64,000 nucleotides of DNA, taken from Sphaerosporella brunnea (lineage: Eukaryota > Ascomycota > Pezizomycetes > Pezizales > Pyronemataceae). Shown in pieces: positions 20,004 to 30,839 of this stretch. Both the position numbers and the translations under genes were made by a program. The stretch spans positions 1-64,000 of the forward strand of contig VXIS01000110.1 of NCBI GenBank assembly GCA_008704415.1. The letters are read 5' to 3'. The notes beneath the pieces are model-generated. The model did not search any database. It was not told the origin of the DNA and worked only from the letters and a program-made list of their open reading frames with translations. Each line of letters begins with the position of its first letter. Within the stretch, counting starts at the first letter, position 1.

Positions 20004-21600
20004 CTAGGGCTGCCGAGCGCGTCTGTTCCTGCTTTCGTTTTTTGGTTTTTCTGGCGCCGGCCACGGATTGGCCCTCGTAGTCATCAACGTTGTCGGTGGT
20101 AGTCCAGCTACACAATCCGTCGTTCCAGGTCTGGCGGCGAATGGCAGGCGTCGACACGAATCTCCAAAAGCGCGGCAAGTGCATCCATCGGTTGACAGCC
20201 TCAGCACGGTCATCCTGGGAGATAGCTTCGCCAACCGGGCTTGGTCCAGTGCAAGGAGGAGATTGCTCACTTCGCTCCCGCTTTTTACTGCTTCTCTTGC
20301 GGTTGTAGTAGTGCAACTGACGGGCACTGCGGCAGGCTGGCGGTCCAAGGTGCAGACTGCGTTAACAAACACCCCCTTCTCGAAGCCAGCGCGGTGGAAA
20401 CGGAGCCCGTCGATGGCCAACACGTGGTGCATCAACTCCTGCATGGTGTCTGTCTTGAACCTCGCAATGTTCACGTGAGTCACAATCGCTTCCATTTCGC
20501 CGGTATCTTGTCGAGTGAGCATGACGGTGGTTGGCAGCTCATCATCCGGCAGCCAACCGAGGAGCGTATGTTGGAGACGCTGAGCAAGAGTGGGAATCTG
20601 GGCACCCTGAGGCGCAGGGGCCCTCACAACTGATGGGACATCGACTTCAGGCTCCTGATACTCTTGAATCGAGTGTGGCAATGGACCAGCGTTGTTCTGA
20701 TCATCGTTGTCTTGTCCTCCATCCTCCACGGCGTGCAGCACGGCCCGTACGTAGAACAACAGAATCGGAGTCTGGTTCTGGCACAGTGCTTCTGCAGAGT
20801 TTTTCATCGCGTCCGAGATCAAGCCGCAAGGCAGACGAGCACGCAGGTGGTACACCTGGAATGCGTCGCCGTCCCGGAAAAACGCTCTCCCTTCAGGAAG
20901 AAGACCGGCGTAGACCTGCCAGTCACCACATCCCTCATCAACTTCGGCAACGATGGGATGCCGCGCAGATGGCTGAATGAGAAGAATTCGGTGGTTGTTG
21001 AACTGGTTGGTCCTGGTCACCGTCTGCCTGGTGACCGTTCCACACGTCGCGCAGGCACTGTTTGTACAGGCCTCAGACTCGTTCCTGTCGTTCTCGATAG
21101 CTTTGTGAACCGAGTCATTGCACGACAGCACCACCAGCGAGCTGTCCATTCTGATCCTGCCTTTGTGCAGTACGCACCAAGTCGCCATCGTGGTGTTCAT
21201 AGAGTTCTTGCACCGCATGCTGACCAAGACGTTGATGGCATTGTCTTCGCAATCGGCGAACCGAGAAAACCGCAGCTTCTACTTGACCTGCATCTCTGCA
21301 GTGTCACGCACCGCATCCAAATCGTTCAGGTGGTTGAGCGCCGAGATCGCTCGCTCGCCGTCAGCCTGCAGCATGTTGCTCATGTCATTCAGCATCCCCT
21401 CCCGCTGCCCCAGTTTTGTTTTGAAACCAAACAAAGAACAAAACTGGGGCAGCGGAAGCGACGTGAGCAACAGCTGGGCCGACGGGGGGCTCCCTATTTC
21501 GGTCCGAATCGGCGTGGTTTGCGTGGATTTGCATTCCAGCCCTACACATGCTGGCCTGGCGCACCAGGTCACCAGGCTCGGCCTTGCACAAGCCGACATT
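20004..21600 (-). pseudogene. Large unrecognised protein gene, one stop codon, frame break at 3' end
   Basis: One minus frame is open from 21599 to 20004 except for a single TAG at 21281-21279. The first part is helical (GMLNDMSNMLQADGERAIS, ALNHLNDLDAVRDTAEM). The middle has several Cys (CTNSACATCGTVTRQ) and an acidic stretch (EDGGQDNDDQNN). A later segment reads ELMHHVLAIDGLRFHRAGFE. Near 20320 the frame with family similarity switches to QLHYYNRKRSSKKRERSEQ, then DDRAEAVNRWMHLPRFWRF: the HYY-RKR domain, copy 2. So either a frameshift or an unseen intron joins the two parts. I do not recognise the protein. Confidence 0.5.
21403..21454. other. Perfect hairpin, 18-bp stem, 16-nt loop
   Basis: CGCTGCCCCAGTTTTGTT (21403-21420) is followed after 16 nt by its exact complement (21437-21454). 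It lies inside the open frame of the gene at 20004-21600, so it is not an obvious terminator. Confidence 0.8.
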
Positions 21601-21963
21601 GGCTACACACTCGTTGGTGTGGAGATGCGAGGCTTCGCCGTTCCCGGATCACACGGGAACGGACTTCTTTTCTCCTTGGCAGTGATTATGGTGGGTCTAT
21701 GGCAGTGAACTTTCAAGGACAGTTTCAAGTGCACGTTGAGAGCTTACTGCAAGCATGCGCCGGGCCATATTAGCCTTTGGGAAGGGTAGTGGGCACCAGT
21801 GGAACTGGGAAGTTCCATCCATTCTGATGAGGGTTGACTTGGTTTCGTGTTGGTATGTTTGCGGTGCGTGTTCCAAAGTTGTATGAAGAGGCAATGGATG
21901 ATTCACCTTTTATAATAAAATCCGGCACTAGCGTCAAACTTGAATTTTCGCCGCCCTGGGGCT
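21601..21963. other. Unassigned spacer
   Basis: No gene is supported; the plus ORF 21118-21708 is the shadow of the minus-strand frame. Confidence 0.3.
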
Positions 21964-22440
21964 TGCCCTAGCCATCTTGCTCTCTACCTTTCTCTGGTTT
22001 CAGACATACTTGTTACTCCTCGTCAGTGTGGATTCAATTCATCTTTCCTCATTCCGCGCCGAATACTAAGCGTGTTGGATGCGCTGGTGTGTTTTCTGCC
22101 CATTCTGAACCCCCGCCAGATAATACTTCGTGACGAGGACCTGCATCACTGGTGGATGCTCACTGAGCACCGATTCCCGACTCTCGCGAGCCTCGCAAGA
22201 CATCACCTTGCAATATGTGCCTCAAGCGTGCCCTGCAAGCTACCGTTCTCAGTGGCTGGTCACATAATCACCAAGAACCGGAACCGTCTTCTCGAAGAGT
22301 CGAGTAGCGTGCGTCTACTGCTCAAACACTGGTGGACCGGTGGGCACTATGGCAGCTAGCGCGGGTGAAAAGACCGAACATGATACAGCAGAGGCCGTTG
22401 AATTAGACGTCGAAGCTCCTCTTCGGGCCTGTCAGACAAC
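21964..22440 (+). pseudogene. hAT transposase C-terminus, remnant
   Basis: The frame reads HHWWMLTEHRFPTLASLARH, then HLAICASSVPCKLPFSVAGH and IITKNRNRLLEES, a hAT dimerisation domain with the WW motif in front. It is the same family as 7737-8084. The tail DNA after the domain still matches (CTCCTCTTCGGGC). No hAT ends belong to it here. Confidence 0.8.
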
Positions 22441-22644
22441 CTCCACCTCCCCGTATCGCCATCTATCACACAATTGAGCGTACCAACACCACTTCCAAAC
22501 CCGCACCTATTTGTTGAACGGACTTGGTCCAAAAATTCTATGGACTCGGGTGGACATCACAGTTAAGATTGAGTTGTAAATGGAGTGTGTCTCGCATCGA
22601 AAACCGCGCCGGTAGCCACGCGTCCCCGACTGGGCTGTGACAAT

Positions 22645-24839
22645 CAGGGCTGTCAAAAGTCCGGCCAGTCCGGCTTTGAGCGTGGCCTGAACCGGATTGA
22701 TTGAAACAGGCTTTTGAAATCACGGCCCGTGTGGACCAGGCTTTTTGGATGCGCCTCCGGGCACCCGCCAGGCCCTGAAGTACCCGGCGCTCGGCGGACC
22801 CACCAGGCCACTGTAGTTTTTTGGTTACACATACATCAAGGCAAGAAACATGAACGCGAGATACAGATTCAACAACCTGAATGACCTGCTGACGGAAATC
22901 CTACGGACTATCCAACCAGCCATCCAAACTTCGCGTAGCCTACGCCCCTCGCGGCGGCCTCAAGGCTTTCACTCCACCCGGCAGCCGCGCTAGTGCGCTT
23001 GGCTTACGAGCTCCGAGGAGCGGTCTCCTCTCTTTTCACCGTTACGCTTGACAACACGCCGTGGCACTGGTCGGCCTCTACTCGACCCTTCCGCAATCGC
23101 GTACATCTCACGTTCGCGTCTCCGCTGCTTCCCCGTCAGCTGCTACCGCCACCGCAGTGTGGCTGGCAAACGTGCCAACAACTGCGCGTCCACCACGCTC
23201 TCATACGCATCCTGAGAGTCTCATCCAGCGAGTTCTGAAAGATATGTTTCGTGGACAATACAATCTGCGCGCGAGAATGGCGCGAGCTTCAGCACCTGGG
23301 AAGGTTGTTCCGCGGTTGGCTTTCCCGGCGGGCTTCGCGGTGGATGAGACGTAGAATGCACTATATCCACACGCCTATTCTTGCGGAGGTCCCACGGCCA
23401 GCAATCGACCCTCGATGGTTCTGAGTCAAGCCGAGGCAGATATGGACTCCCTTGCGTCGGTTCCGCGGGCGGCAGCCACCGAGCACTACCTAGCATAGAT
23501 CGGCAACCATCGTTTTGTCAAGGATGCAAATGCATCGGAGCGTTTCCGGAAATCTCTTCTTTCTACCGAATATCAACAGCGTTATGCAACAAGTGACCGC
23601 TGAATTACGCGAGGAATTTACACCTCTGAGCTCGCTGGGGCCGAGCTTTCATTCAGCTGACAGCCAACAGCTTCCAGCAACTGAGAATGCACCGGATGTT
23701 CGTTTTCCTCCACCCCCCACCGCCGACCGATCCTCGCGCCTTGCTTGCAAAATGTCAACGGCAAGAGCAGAGTAGCGCACGGTTACCCCTCGGTGCTGAA
23801 CTTGCTGAAGTTGATGCAAAGCGTAGGAAGCAAGATGCGAGTGCCGAGGTGGCGGTCACCATACTCGACCATCCTGCTGTTAAAGTTCCGGATCTCCGGA
23901 GACGTAGCCGCCAACAGGCAATCGCTGCAGAGACCAAAGTTGTTGCTAGTGATACTACTACTGCAAATGCTGAAGGCGGTCAAGGCGGCCGAGGGGGCTT
24001 GGGTGAGACGTGGATCAGGTTCCAACAGTGCAAGAGAAACGCGGTCCGCGGTGCACGTTGCTCTCTGATGGGTGTTGAGTGGTTTTTAACCCGCCGCTCA
24101 AGCGCACGAACGGGGCTGAACGGTTGAGTGACAGTCGTGGGGCCGCCGCGAGCGCGCGGTGGTACGCGAGTTTGGATAGTTGGTTGGATAGTCAGTAGGA
24201 TTTCCGCCACCGGATACCCCTCCATCTCCGCCACCCGCGGTTTCAAGTCACTCCGCCTACGCTCAGCTCAACCTGATGAAGTTGAGAACCCGCCGCATAT
24301 ACCAGATATTCCCTCGCCGCAGATTGTAGGCATTGTATGGCTTCTACAACATCGTGTCCCAAGGAACAACGCTGATCCGTAATAGTGTATCGACCCCTGG
24401 GAATTGTTAGTGATGCTTCCATCGACACCTACCACAACGGAGACTCTCACCCGATGAACACACGTTCTGAGCATTTCCGCTCCGCCGTATCCCGACTCTC
24501 GTCCGAGCTGCTGTGTTGGGGTTAAAGGCCGTGTTTTGTGAGCCAAACAGTTCCGTTCCGTTTTATGCCGACTCTCGTCCGAGTTGCTGTTTTTGGGGTG
24601 GATCACCAGTCTGTTGATTGCGATCGATGCTTTAGCTGCAGCAAAAACCGAACGACTAGCGCTTTTAGTGGGACCCGACCTTAATTCAGAATACCGGGCA
24701 CCGGCCGGCACCTATCAGATATCCAGGTTTTTCTTGTGCCGGCCCGAACCTGTGGGGCTTGCCCCATCACAGACACGGACTGAACCGCTCATTGGGGCCC
24801 CATTCGACCCGGCGGCCGGCCGGCCTATTGACCACCCAG
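22645..24839 (+). mobile_element. hAT element with nested insertion (hAT-2), 2195 bp
   Basis: The left end CAGGGCTGTCAAAAGTCC and right end complementing CTGGGTGGTCAATAGG match hAT-3. The flanks GTGACAAT (22637-22644) and GCCACAAT (24840-24847) agree at 6 of 8 positions. Internal DNA is collinear with hAT-3 but is split at about 22893 by a family Q element and resumes at about 24207. There is no transposase domain. Confidence 0.75.
22894..24206 (+). mobile_element. TIR element family Q, nested copy, 1.31 kb
   Basis: It begins GGAAATCCTACGGACTATCC and ends with the diverged complement (GGATAGTCAGTAGGATTTCC). It lies inside hAT-2; hAT-3 gives the emp­ty site, around ACCTCCAGCTACCCC. The flanks CCTGCTGAC and CCACCGGAT can both be derived from that site with mutations, in keeping with a 9-bp duplication. 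Internal collinearity with 17419-18561 includes GTCTCCGGAGA-like and GGCGGCCG blocks. Confidence 0.65.
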
Positions 24840-24847
24840 GCCACAAT

Positions 24848-25109
24848 ACGATTCGGTCATCTGTGTATCATACAAACACCGACTGGAATGATATTTCACC
24901 AGCGCAGAGCCTCGCTGCCTGATTGGTATGGTTGTCGATATAGGGAGCACTCTTCCTGCGATGGCCGCGGCAGAGCGACCGGAATGCCCCCCTCCCCCCC
25001 CGGCTCAGTGAGGTGAAATACTCATCTTGGCCTGGGTTCTGCATGAGGTATCATCGCATCCTGAAATTTTCACAGCTGCACAGTCCCATTGCGACCGCAA
25101 GCCGCCCTC
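24848..25109. other. Unassigned spacer
   Basis: Nothing recognised. Confidence 0.25.
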
Positions 25110-25640
25110 TGTCACGACTGCGGATAGGGATCGTGACGGCGATGGGCATGGGGATATTCGCAGCGGCGGCGGCGGTGGCTATATTGATGGACACCGCGAT
25201 GGAGACGCCGATGGCGTTTGCGACTGCGACGCTGGTTGCGACAGGGTCGGCGGTGATATATGAGCCGGGACGGCAACGGCGATAGGTCGACTGATGGTGA
25301 TAGCGATAGGGATAGTGATCGCGGTATTGATGGGCATTGTCACAAGAAGGGGATGGTGAAGGTGGTTTCGGAAAGCGATGGTGATCGTGATAGGCATAGT
25401 GATCGCAATGGCGTTGGGGATAGGGATAGCTGTAGTGCCCGCGTTGGGGATAGGGTGCACAGGTTCCGAGCTATGCGATGCCGCCGAATACTGTGAGTTA
25501 TCGGTATGGTGAAAGTGATGGCGCTGGCATTGGCGCTGCGGGCGGAGATAGCGATAGCGATAGAAATGCAGACGGGCACGGAGAGGGCATGGGGATGGGG
25601 AACATCTATGGGATGGTGATGCAGACGGCAATGCCGATGG
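25110..25640 (+). repeat. GAT-hexamer interspersed repeat, copy 7
   Basis: It contains AGGGGATGGTGAAGGTGG and AGCGATGGTGATCGTGATAG (about 25349-25394), matching 6914 and 16865. Confidence 0.6.
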
Positions 25641-25719
25641 CGATGTAAATATCATAGTCGAGAGACTGAACAAGGTACCCCACATCGTTGCATCGCCCAG
25701 ACATCCGCAGAGGTGATCG

Positions 25720-26229
25720 GTGGTATCGAGGCCACGAAGGACGACGCCCAGCACGCGGAATGACGACCGTGGCGATGATAAATCTTGCGGACCCGCTCAC
25801 CGCAACGCAGCACACACAACTGTGGCGCGCTCAAAGCTTTCTCTCCCTGCGGACGCGCGAGAGACGTCACGCCGGACTCGGCATCACGGTCTGCAGAGAG
25901 CGCGGCTCCGATTGTTAGTCAGCCGTCTGCACAGTGCGCGCGAGGATATCGCCGAGTTGGTCGGCCGCCTGTCCGCATTCAGTCCTGATCATCTGGAGCG
26001 AGTCACTGTTGATCTGTGGTGGTCCGTGTTCCTGCCGGCTGCGAACACAGCTGGTTACAACACCGCAAGGATGCGCGGAATCGTTGAGGGCCCACGATAT
26101 GTCGAAACGCCTGTTCAACAGCTGGGCGCCCGCTCTAAAAGCAGACCTGTAAACCAGTCAAAGCGGAGGCGATCAACTCTGACTGCGTGTTTCTCCTTGC
26201 TTGCTACTCGCGCTCACCTCCGCTGGTAA
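25720..26229 (+). CDS. Hypothetical ORF, unsupported
   Basis: A 169-codon frame with a central helical part (SAREDIAELVGRLSAFSPD, HLERVTVDLWWSVFLPA). I recognise no family. Coding status is uncertain because the N-terminal third is low-complexity and Arg-rich. Confidence 0.2.
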   Translation: MVSRPRRTTPSTRNDDRGDDKSCGPAHRNAAHTTVARSKLSLPADARETSRRTRHHGLQRARLRLLVSRLHSAREDIAELVGRLSAFSPDHLERVTVDLWWSVFLPAANTAGYNTARMRGIVEGPRYVETPVQQLGARSKSRPVNQSKRRRSTLTACFSLLATRAHLRW

Positions 26230-26557
26230 TGTCTTGCACGCGGAGTGTTTGGGGCTGCAGCCCACAGCGGCAACCTCCACCGCCTGCCCAATGGACCTCA
26301 CCGTCGGAGCTGGGAGACTCCAAGAGGTGAGATGCAACTGTTCCCGGTGCGGTGACTCAACAGCTGAGACATCATTCCGCCGTGGTAGCGCCCAGTTTTG
26401 ACGCGCAACGAACCCTCGACACATCACGAACTCCTAAACAGCAGAAGCGCTCACTGAACGGAATTACTCAGCGGCGGCGTTGTACACGTTTGTGGACGGG
26501 TTGCTGCAGGGCCTGTGGCGCGCGTTGGCTGCGGGATGTCACTGTTCGGTGAGTCAT

Positions 26558-27332
26558 GCCTCCCGGTGCTCCTGTTCCTTCCGTTGCGGCAACTGTCACC
26601 CCCACCGTTGCTGGTCCTCTGACTCCCACCCCGACGATTGCGCGTCCTCCTGCTCCACTGGCACGTCGATCGACGCAGCGGTCGCTGCCGAGATGACCCC
26701 CGCCGCCGCGCTGTCAGCGGCCCCAACGATACTGCCTTGGGATGCCAATCGTATGGCCGAACTGCACCATCGCTCGGCTGCCGCGGAGCTCAAACCCGGA
26801 CGGGCAACATCCAACAGCAACAGGCAGTCGACCTGGCGGTACCGATTGCGAAGCACAACGTGAATCCACACCCCGGGATTCTTTCGTCCAACAGCAAACG
26901 CAACGACGAGGAGCATGCAGCGATCCACGCGACGTTGTGTGTAACCTGCTGACAACAATTCGTCACGCTTACGCCGCGGGGCGCAATGCGGCGGTGAGGG
27001 GACCCAAGGTTCGTCACCAGCACTATGTTCCGCATGATGGTGATCCTACTGATAAGCTGGGAACATTTCTTTTTTTTCTGTTTGCCGAGGTAGCCGTTCT
27101 TTTCTTTATTGCTTGTTTCTATACCTACAAATTGGTCTGTCAGCCACTCCGCTCGATGTGTAATGGCATGTGGGAAACGCTACTGCCTGTGGGTTGGGAA
27201 CAGACAGGAGGAGTTGCAATGTTCGAGAGAGAGACGTCGCAGATGCAAATAGATCGGTTCAGCGACGGGAAGTGGAAGAGAAAAGGGATCAACAGGAAAC
27301 GAAAACAAAAATGCGGAAGCAAAGGTCGTTGA
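26558..27332 (+). CDS. Hypothetical proline-rich ORF with one membrane span, one stop
   Basis: From ATG 26558 the frame starts Pro/Thr/Ala-rich (VAATVTPTVAGPLTPTPTI), meets one stop near 26700 and then stays open from 26742 to 27332. It contains a hydrophobic stretch (FLFFLFAEVAVLFFIACFYT) and a basic C-terminus (KWKRKGINRKRKQK). It is possibly a broken or spliced membrane protein. No family is recognised. Confidence 0.2.
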
Positions 27333-28116
27333 GATACATACCGAAATCCTGGGACTCAGCCGAGCCTAACAGAACTCACACAACGTGAAAGAAAGCAACA
27401 GGACCCACAGGTACGAGAGGTTTCTATTCCTTTCCGCTACCATTGCAGGTTGCCTGTTCTGCTGGGCGACTTGGGTTGAAAACGGATGAGCTCGCATACA
27501 AAGTGTGGGACTATCGATCGCTTCCACGAGGCCTATCCGGACAAGCCGGGGCCTTTGCCAGAAGATGAATGAGCTTTGCCGGAGCTCAGGCGTAGGAGGG
27601 GGATACTGTCACGGCGCGAGGTTGGATCAGGGTGTTGCGGGTCTGTGTTGCGGCTCTGCCGAGGTTACGTTTGGGTACCAGGTGGCGCGGGGCGCCGCGA
27701 TCACGTGGACTATATAGATGCACGTCCGCGTTGTTGTTTGCCTTCTTTTTCTTTTCTCTTCACTGAATCTTTGTATGTCAATCTGAGTACCTTCGTTCCA
27801 ACCTGAATCCTGACCGTGCGCGTCGCACCTCTTGTCCTGCCTTTGGATGTCGTTCCTGCTCTCGTTCTTGTCCCCTTCCGTCGCTCCTCTGTACCTTGGG
27901 CCCCTGCAGTCTGTTTGCGCCCATACCTGTTACACTCGGGATGACGACGGGGAGGTTTGAAGGCGGTTCATTGCCGAAATGGACGAGGATGCTGGTGCGC
28001 GTATCGCATTTCGATGCGTGTGCAAGTGGAAGATGCACAGCCTCTTCAGAAACAGTTGCGACCGGTGGCAGTAGGCTTTCACGGTTGTTATTCATGCTGC
28101 GCGTGTCATCATTGTA
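27333..28116. other. Unassigned spacer
   Basis: It has pyrimidine-rich patches but no supported gene. Confidence 0.25.
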
Positions 28117-28124
28117 CTTGGCTT

Positions 28125-28759
28125 CAGGGCTGTCAAAAGTCCGGCCAGTCCGGCTTTGAGCGCGGCCTGAACCGGACTGATTGAAACGGGCTTTTGAAAT
28201 CACGACCAGTTTGGACCAGGCTTTTTGGATCCAGACCCAGGCGCCTACGGGCACCCGCCAGGCCTGGAAGTGCCCGGTGCCCGGCGGGCCCGCCACGCAT
28301 CTGTAATTTTTTGCTTACACATACATCAATTAACGCGAGATACAGATTCAACAACCTGAAGGACCTCCAGCTACCCCTCCTTCCCCGCCGCCCGCTGTTC
28401 CAGGTCGCTCAGCATACGCTCAACCTGATGAATTTGAGAACCCGCCCCATATACCAGATCTTGCCTCGCCCAGGATTTGAGGCATTCTATGGTGTGGATC
28501 TACCAGTCTTTTGATTGCCGTCCACGCTTTGCGGCGGAACGAGCACCGAACGATTAGCGCTTTTCATGGCCCCGCGTTCGGCACAATGACCGACCCGACC
28601 TTAATTCAGGATATCGGGCACCGGCCGGCACCTATCAGGAATCCAGGTTTTCCTTATGCCGGCCCGAACCTGTCGGGCGTCCCACATCACCGGCCCGACC
28701 TGACCTACTCCGTGGGGCCCCGTTTGACCTGGCGGCCGGTCGGACTATCGACCGCACTG
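28125..28759. mobile_element. Non-autonomous hAT (hAT-3), 635 bp, perfect TSD
   Basis: The left end is CAGGGCTGTCAAAAGTCC and the right end complements CAGTGCGGTCGATAGTCC. The 8-bp sequence CTTGGCTT lies directly on both sides (28117-28124 and 28760-28767), an exact target duplication of the hAT length. There is no ORF of transposase type. It is the reference copy for reading hAT-1 and hAT-2. Confidence 0.92.
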
Positions 28760-28795
28760 CTTGGCTTCCCTCACAAATGCCCTGGATCCGTCATC

Positions 28796-29070
28796 CTACA
28801 CCGCGAACTGTTTGAACGTCTCCTCAATCGCGTAGTTGGGGACGTTGGACGTGGTCGTGTCCCGATTCGCCACACGATTTCGCTGCCTAGCAGCGGCGTC
28901 CGCTTCCTCACTGTGGGCAGCAAATGCTTGCCAGCCCTTCACAGCGTCAACATGGTCGCTGGGCATCGTGCTTGGTGCAGGAAATCGCTCCCTTCGCTCC
29001 CTTTGCTTCCGCTTTCTGCGGTAGTAGTGCCACCGACCGTCGTGGGCTTGGTCGCGGGGCATAGAGGGGG
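28796..29070 (-). pseudogene. Basic HYY-RKR domain, copy 3
   Basis: The minus frame reads DGRWHYYRRKRKQRERRERF, then SDHVDAVKGWQAFAAH, AAARQRNRVANRD and ends YAIEETFKQFAV with a stop. The basic cluster is a strong nuclear-localisation candidate. It aligns with 19170-19660 and 20000-20340. It lies in frame with the 389-codon ORF 28796-29965, but the middle of that ORF is the antisense-like frame of a coiled coil, so the two are probably not one native protein. Confidence 0.5.
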
Positions 29071-29132
29071 TTTTCGGCGGTGAGCAGAAGATCTGGTGTG
29101 GTAAGGTGTGGCCCCGCATTGCGGTACCGCGA

Positions 29133-30720
29133 TCACGACGACCAGGTCCCCACCCTGGCCGTCGCAGCATCTGCTCGCCGAAGAATCCGCGTGCGCTCCT
29201 GAGCCAGATGCTCTCGTCCGCGGCGATCCACTCCGCCACCGTGCCCGGACGCGGCCGGTACGGCTGGCTGTTGTGCGCAATCCGCACCGCCAACAGCTGT
29301 GCCGTTTCGGACCACTCCACGCCATGCAGCCCTGGAAGACATACCGTCCTCCGGTACCCCCAACTGACGACGCTTCGAAGCGCCGCCAGTAGCCGCACCC
29401 CGCTTCCGCTTCCGCCGGTCAGCCTCCTCCTCCCGCCTCCTGTGCTCCGCCTCCCGCGCCCTCTGCTCCTTCTGGAGCGCCTCGATTTCGGCGTCCCTCT
29501 CCTCCACCTGCGCCTCCAGCGTATCCCGGTCCTGCACAAACCCCGCCAGTTTTGTCGTACAGTCCTCATCATGTATGTATTTAATAAGCAGTCTGTGCAA
29601 ATGGTCGTGGTGTTCACGCAACGAGCCTTTCTCTCCGCCTCTTGCCATGTGCGGTTGGAGGCCGCCAGGCTCGTTGCCCCGTCCTTCACAGTATCAGCGG
29701 CGGCCTCCATCCGATTCGTGGCTCGGGTCAGGACCTGGTTGTTGCTGTTGACAGCCTGCCGGGTCCGATTGACAGCCTCCCGTGTCCAATTGACGGCGGT
29801 CACGATTTGCCTAACCATTCCCCGCAGGTCACACCAACAGGGGGGGCAGCTGCGGGACACACCAACAGGGGGGGCAGCTGCGGGATTGGGGCGACTACGG
29901 CATCGTGAAGGTGGTGGTGCATCTAAGAGTCCGTTATGGTCATGGCCATCGTTACCGTCGCGCAAAGCAACGTCCTCGTCGTCAAGTTCGTCCTCGTTGT
30001 ATAGTTCCGCAGCCGCAGCCCCTGCGCATGGCTTTGGGCAAAATAAACCCCCACGTTTTCATCCAGAGGCGCAGGCGCATCGGAATCCGCAGTCTGCATA
30101 TGTGCGCGGCCCACATTTTCTGCCGCAACTTCAAAGGTCCCCTTGGCGTCCTCCAGAGTTTTAGCTGCTTCCGCTATCCTGCTGGCGCCTTCGGCCAGGG
30201 TGCTAGTCGCTGCCTCCATGCGATTGGTGTCGATCGGCAGAGGACCTGCTTCCCGCTGTTCACGATCTTCATCCTCGTTTTGTCGTCTCGCAGCCCCTCG
30301 CATCGCTTTGGACAAATAAAGGCCACGTTCTCATCCAGCGGCGCAGGGGAATCGGCAGCGTGCCAGGAGTTCAGCCACCTGGCCTTTGACTGGAGCGACG
30401 CCTTCAACAGCCCGCTCAGGAACTCGTACAGAGCCGTGTACCCGTCGCCGACGGCGTACAGGCCAGGATAGTGATCATAGACCCGGACTTCGTTTCTGTG
30501 CGCGTGTCAGATAGCTGCTGCTGCCTTCAGGCGGTCAGAGGGGTCGTACGCCAGTTGCCGCAGCATTATTTTTCTCGGCACGTAATCGGCCATCGTGGAC
30601 TTATAATATGTGTCCATCTGATGCCACCCGTTTTGGTGGATTCCTTTCACCAGTAGCTTGTGCAGAGGAAATTCTTCCTTCTGCGCTACACCGGCGTCCT
30701 GGTAAACGCCGGTGAGCGTT
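29133..30720 (-). pseudogene. Coiled-coil family C gene, copy 1 (broken)
   Basis: Reading down the minus strand: N-domain (30720 to about 30345) with TGVYQDAGVAQKEEFPLHK, HQNGWHQMDTYYKSTMADY, then after one stop VYDHYPGLYAVGDGYTALYE and FLSGLLKASLQSKARWLNSW; a frame change to NEDEDREQREAG and a helix repeat (DTNRMEAATSTLAEGASRIA); a second unit (NRTRQAVNSNNQVL, TNRMEAAADTVKDGATSLA); and a C-terminal coiled coil (29600-29380, RDTLEAQVEERDAEIEALQ) ending in a basic RRKRKRG. The 35416-36240 copy has the same order in less space. It has several frame breaks. The family is unknown to me. Confidence 0.55.
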
Positions 30721-30839
30721 CATCTGTGCGAAGACGAAGACACAGGTTCGAAGGCGTAGATGGGTGAAAAGTGTGGGGAAGCGGAGATCTGGCGGTGGCG
30801 GTGCGTCGAGCCCGTTGTCGTCCGGGAAATTGGGAGCGT

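Noticed and set aside
21118..21708. A 196-codon plus-strand ORF
   Set aside because: It is the shadow of the longer minus-strand frame at 20004-21600.
28796..29965. A 389-codon minus-strand ORF as one native protein
   Set aside because: Its middle (Arg/Gly-rich) is the wrong frame of a coiled coil that is conserved in the 35416-36240 copy; only its two ends look native.
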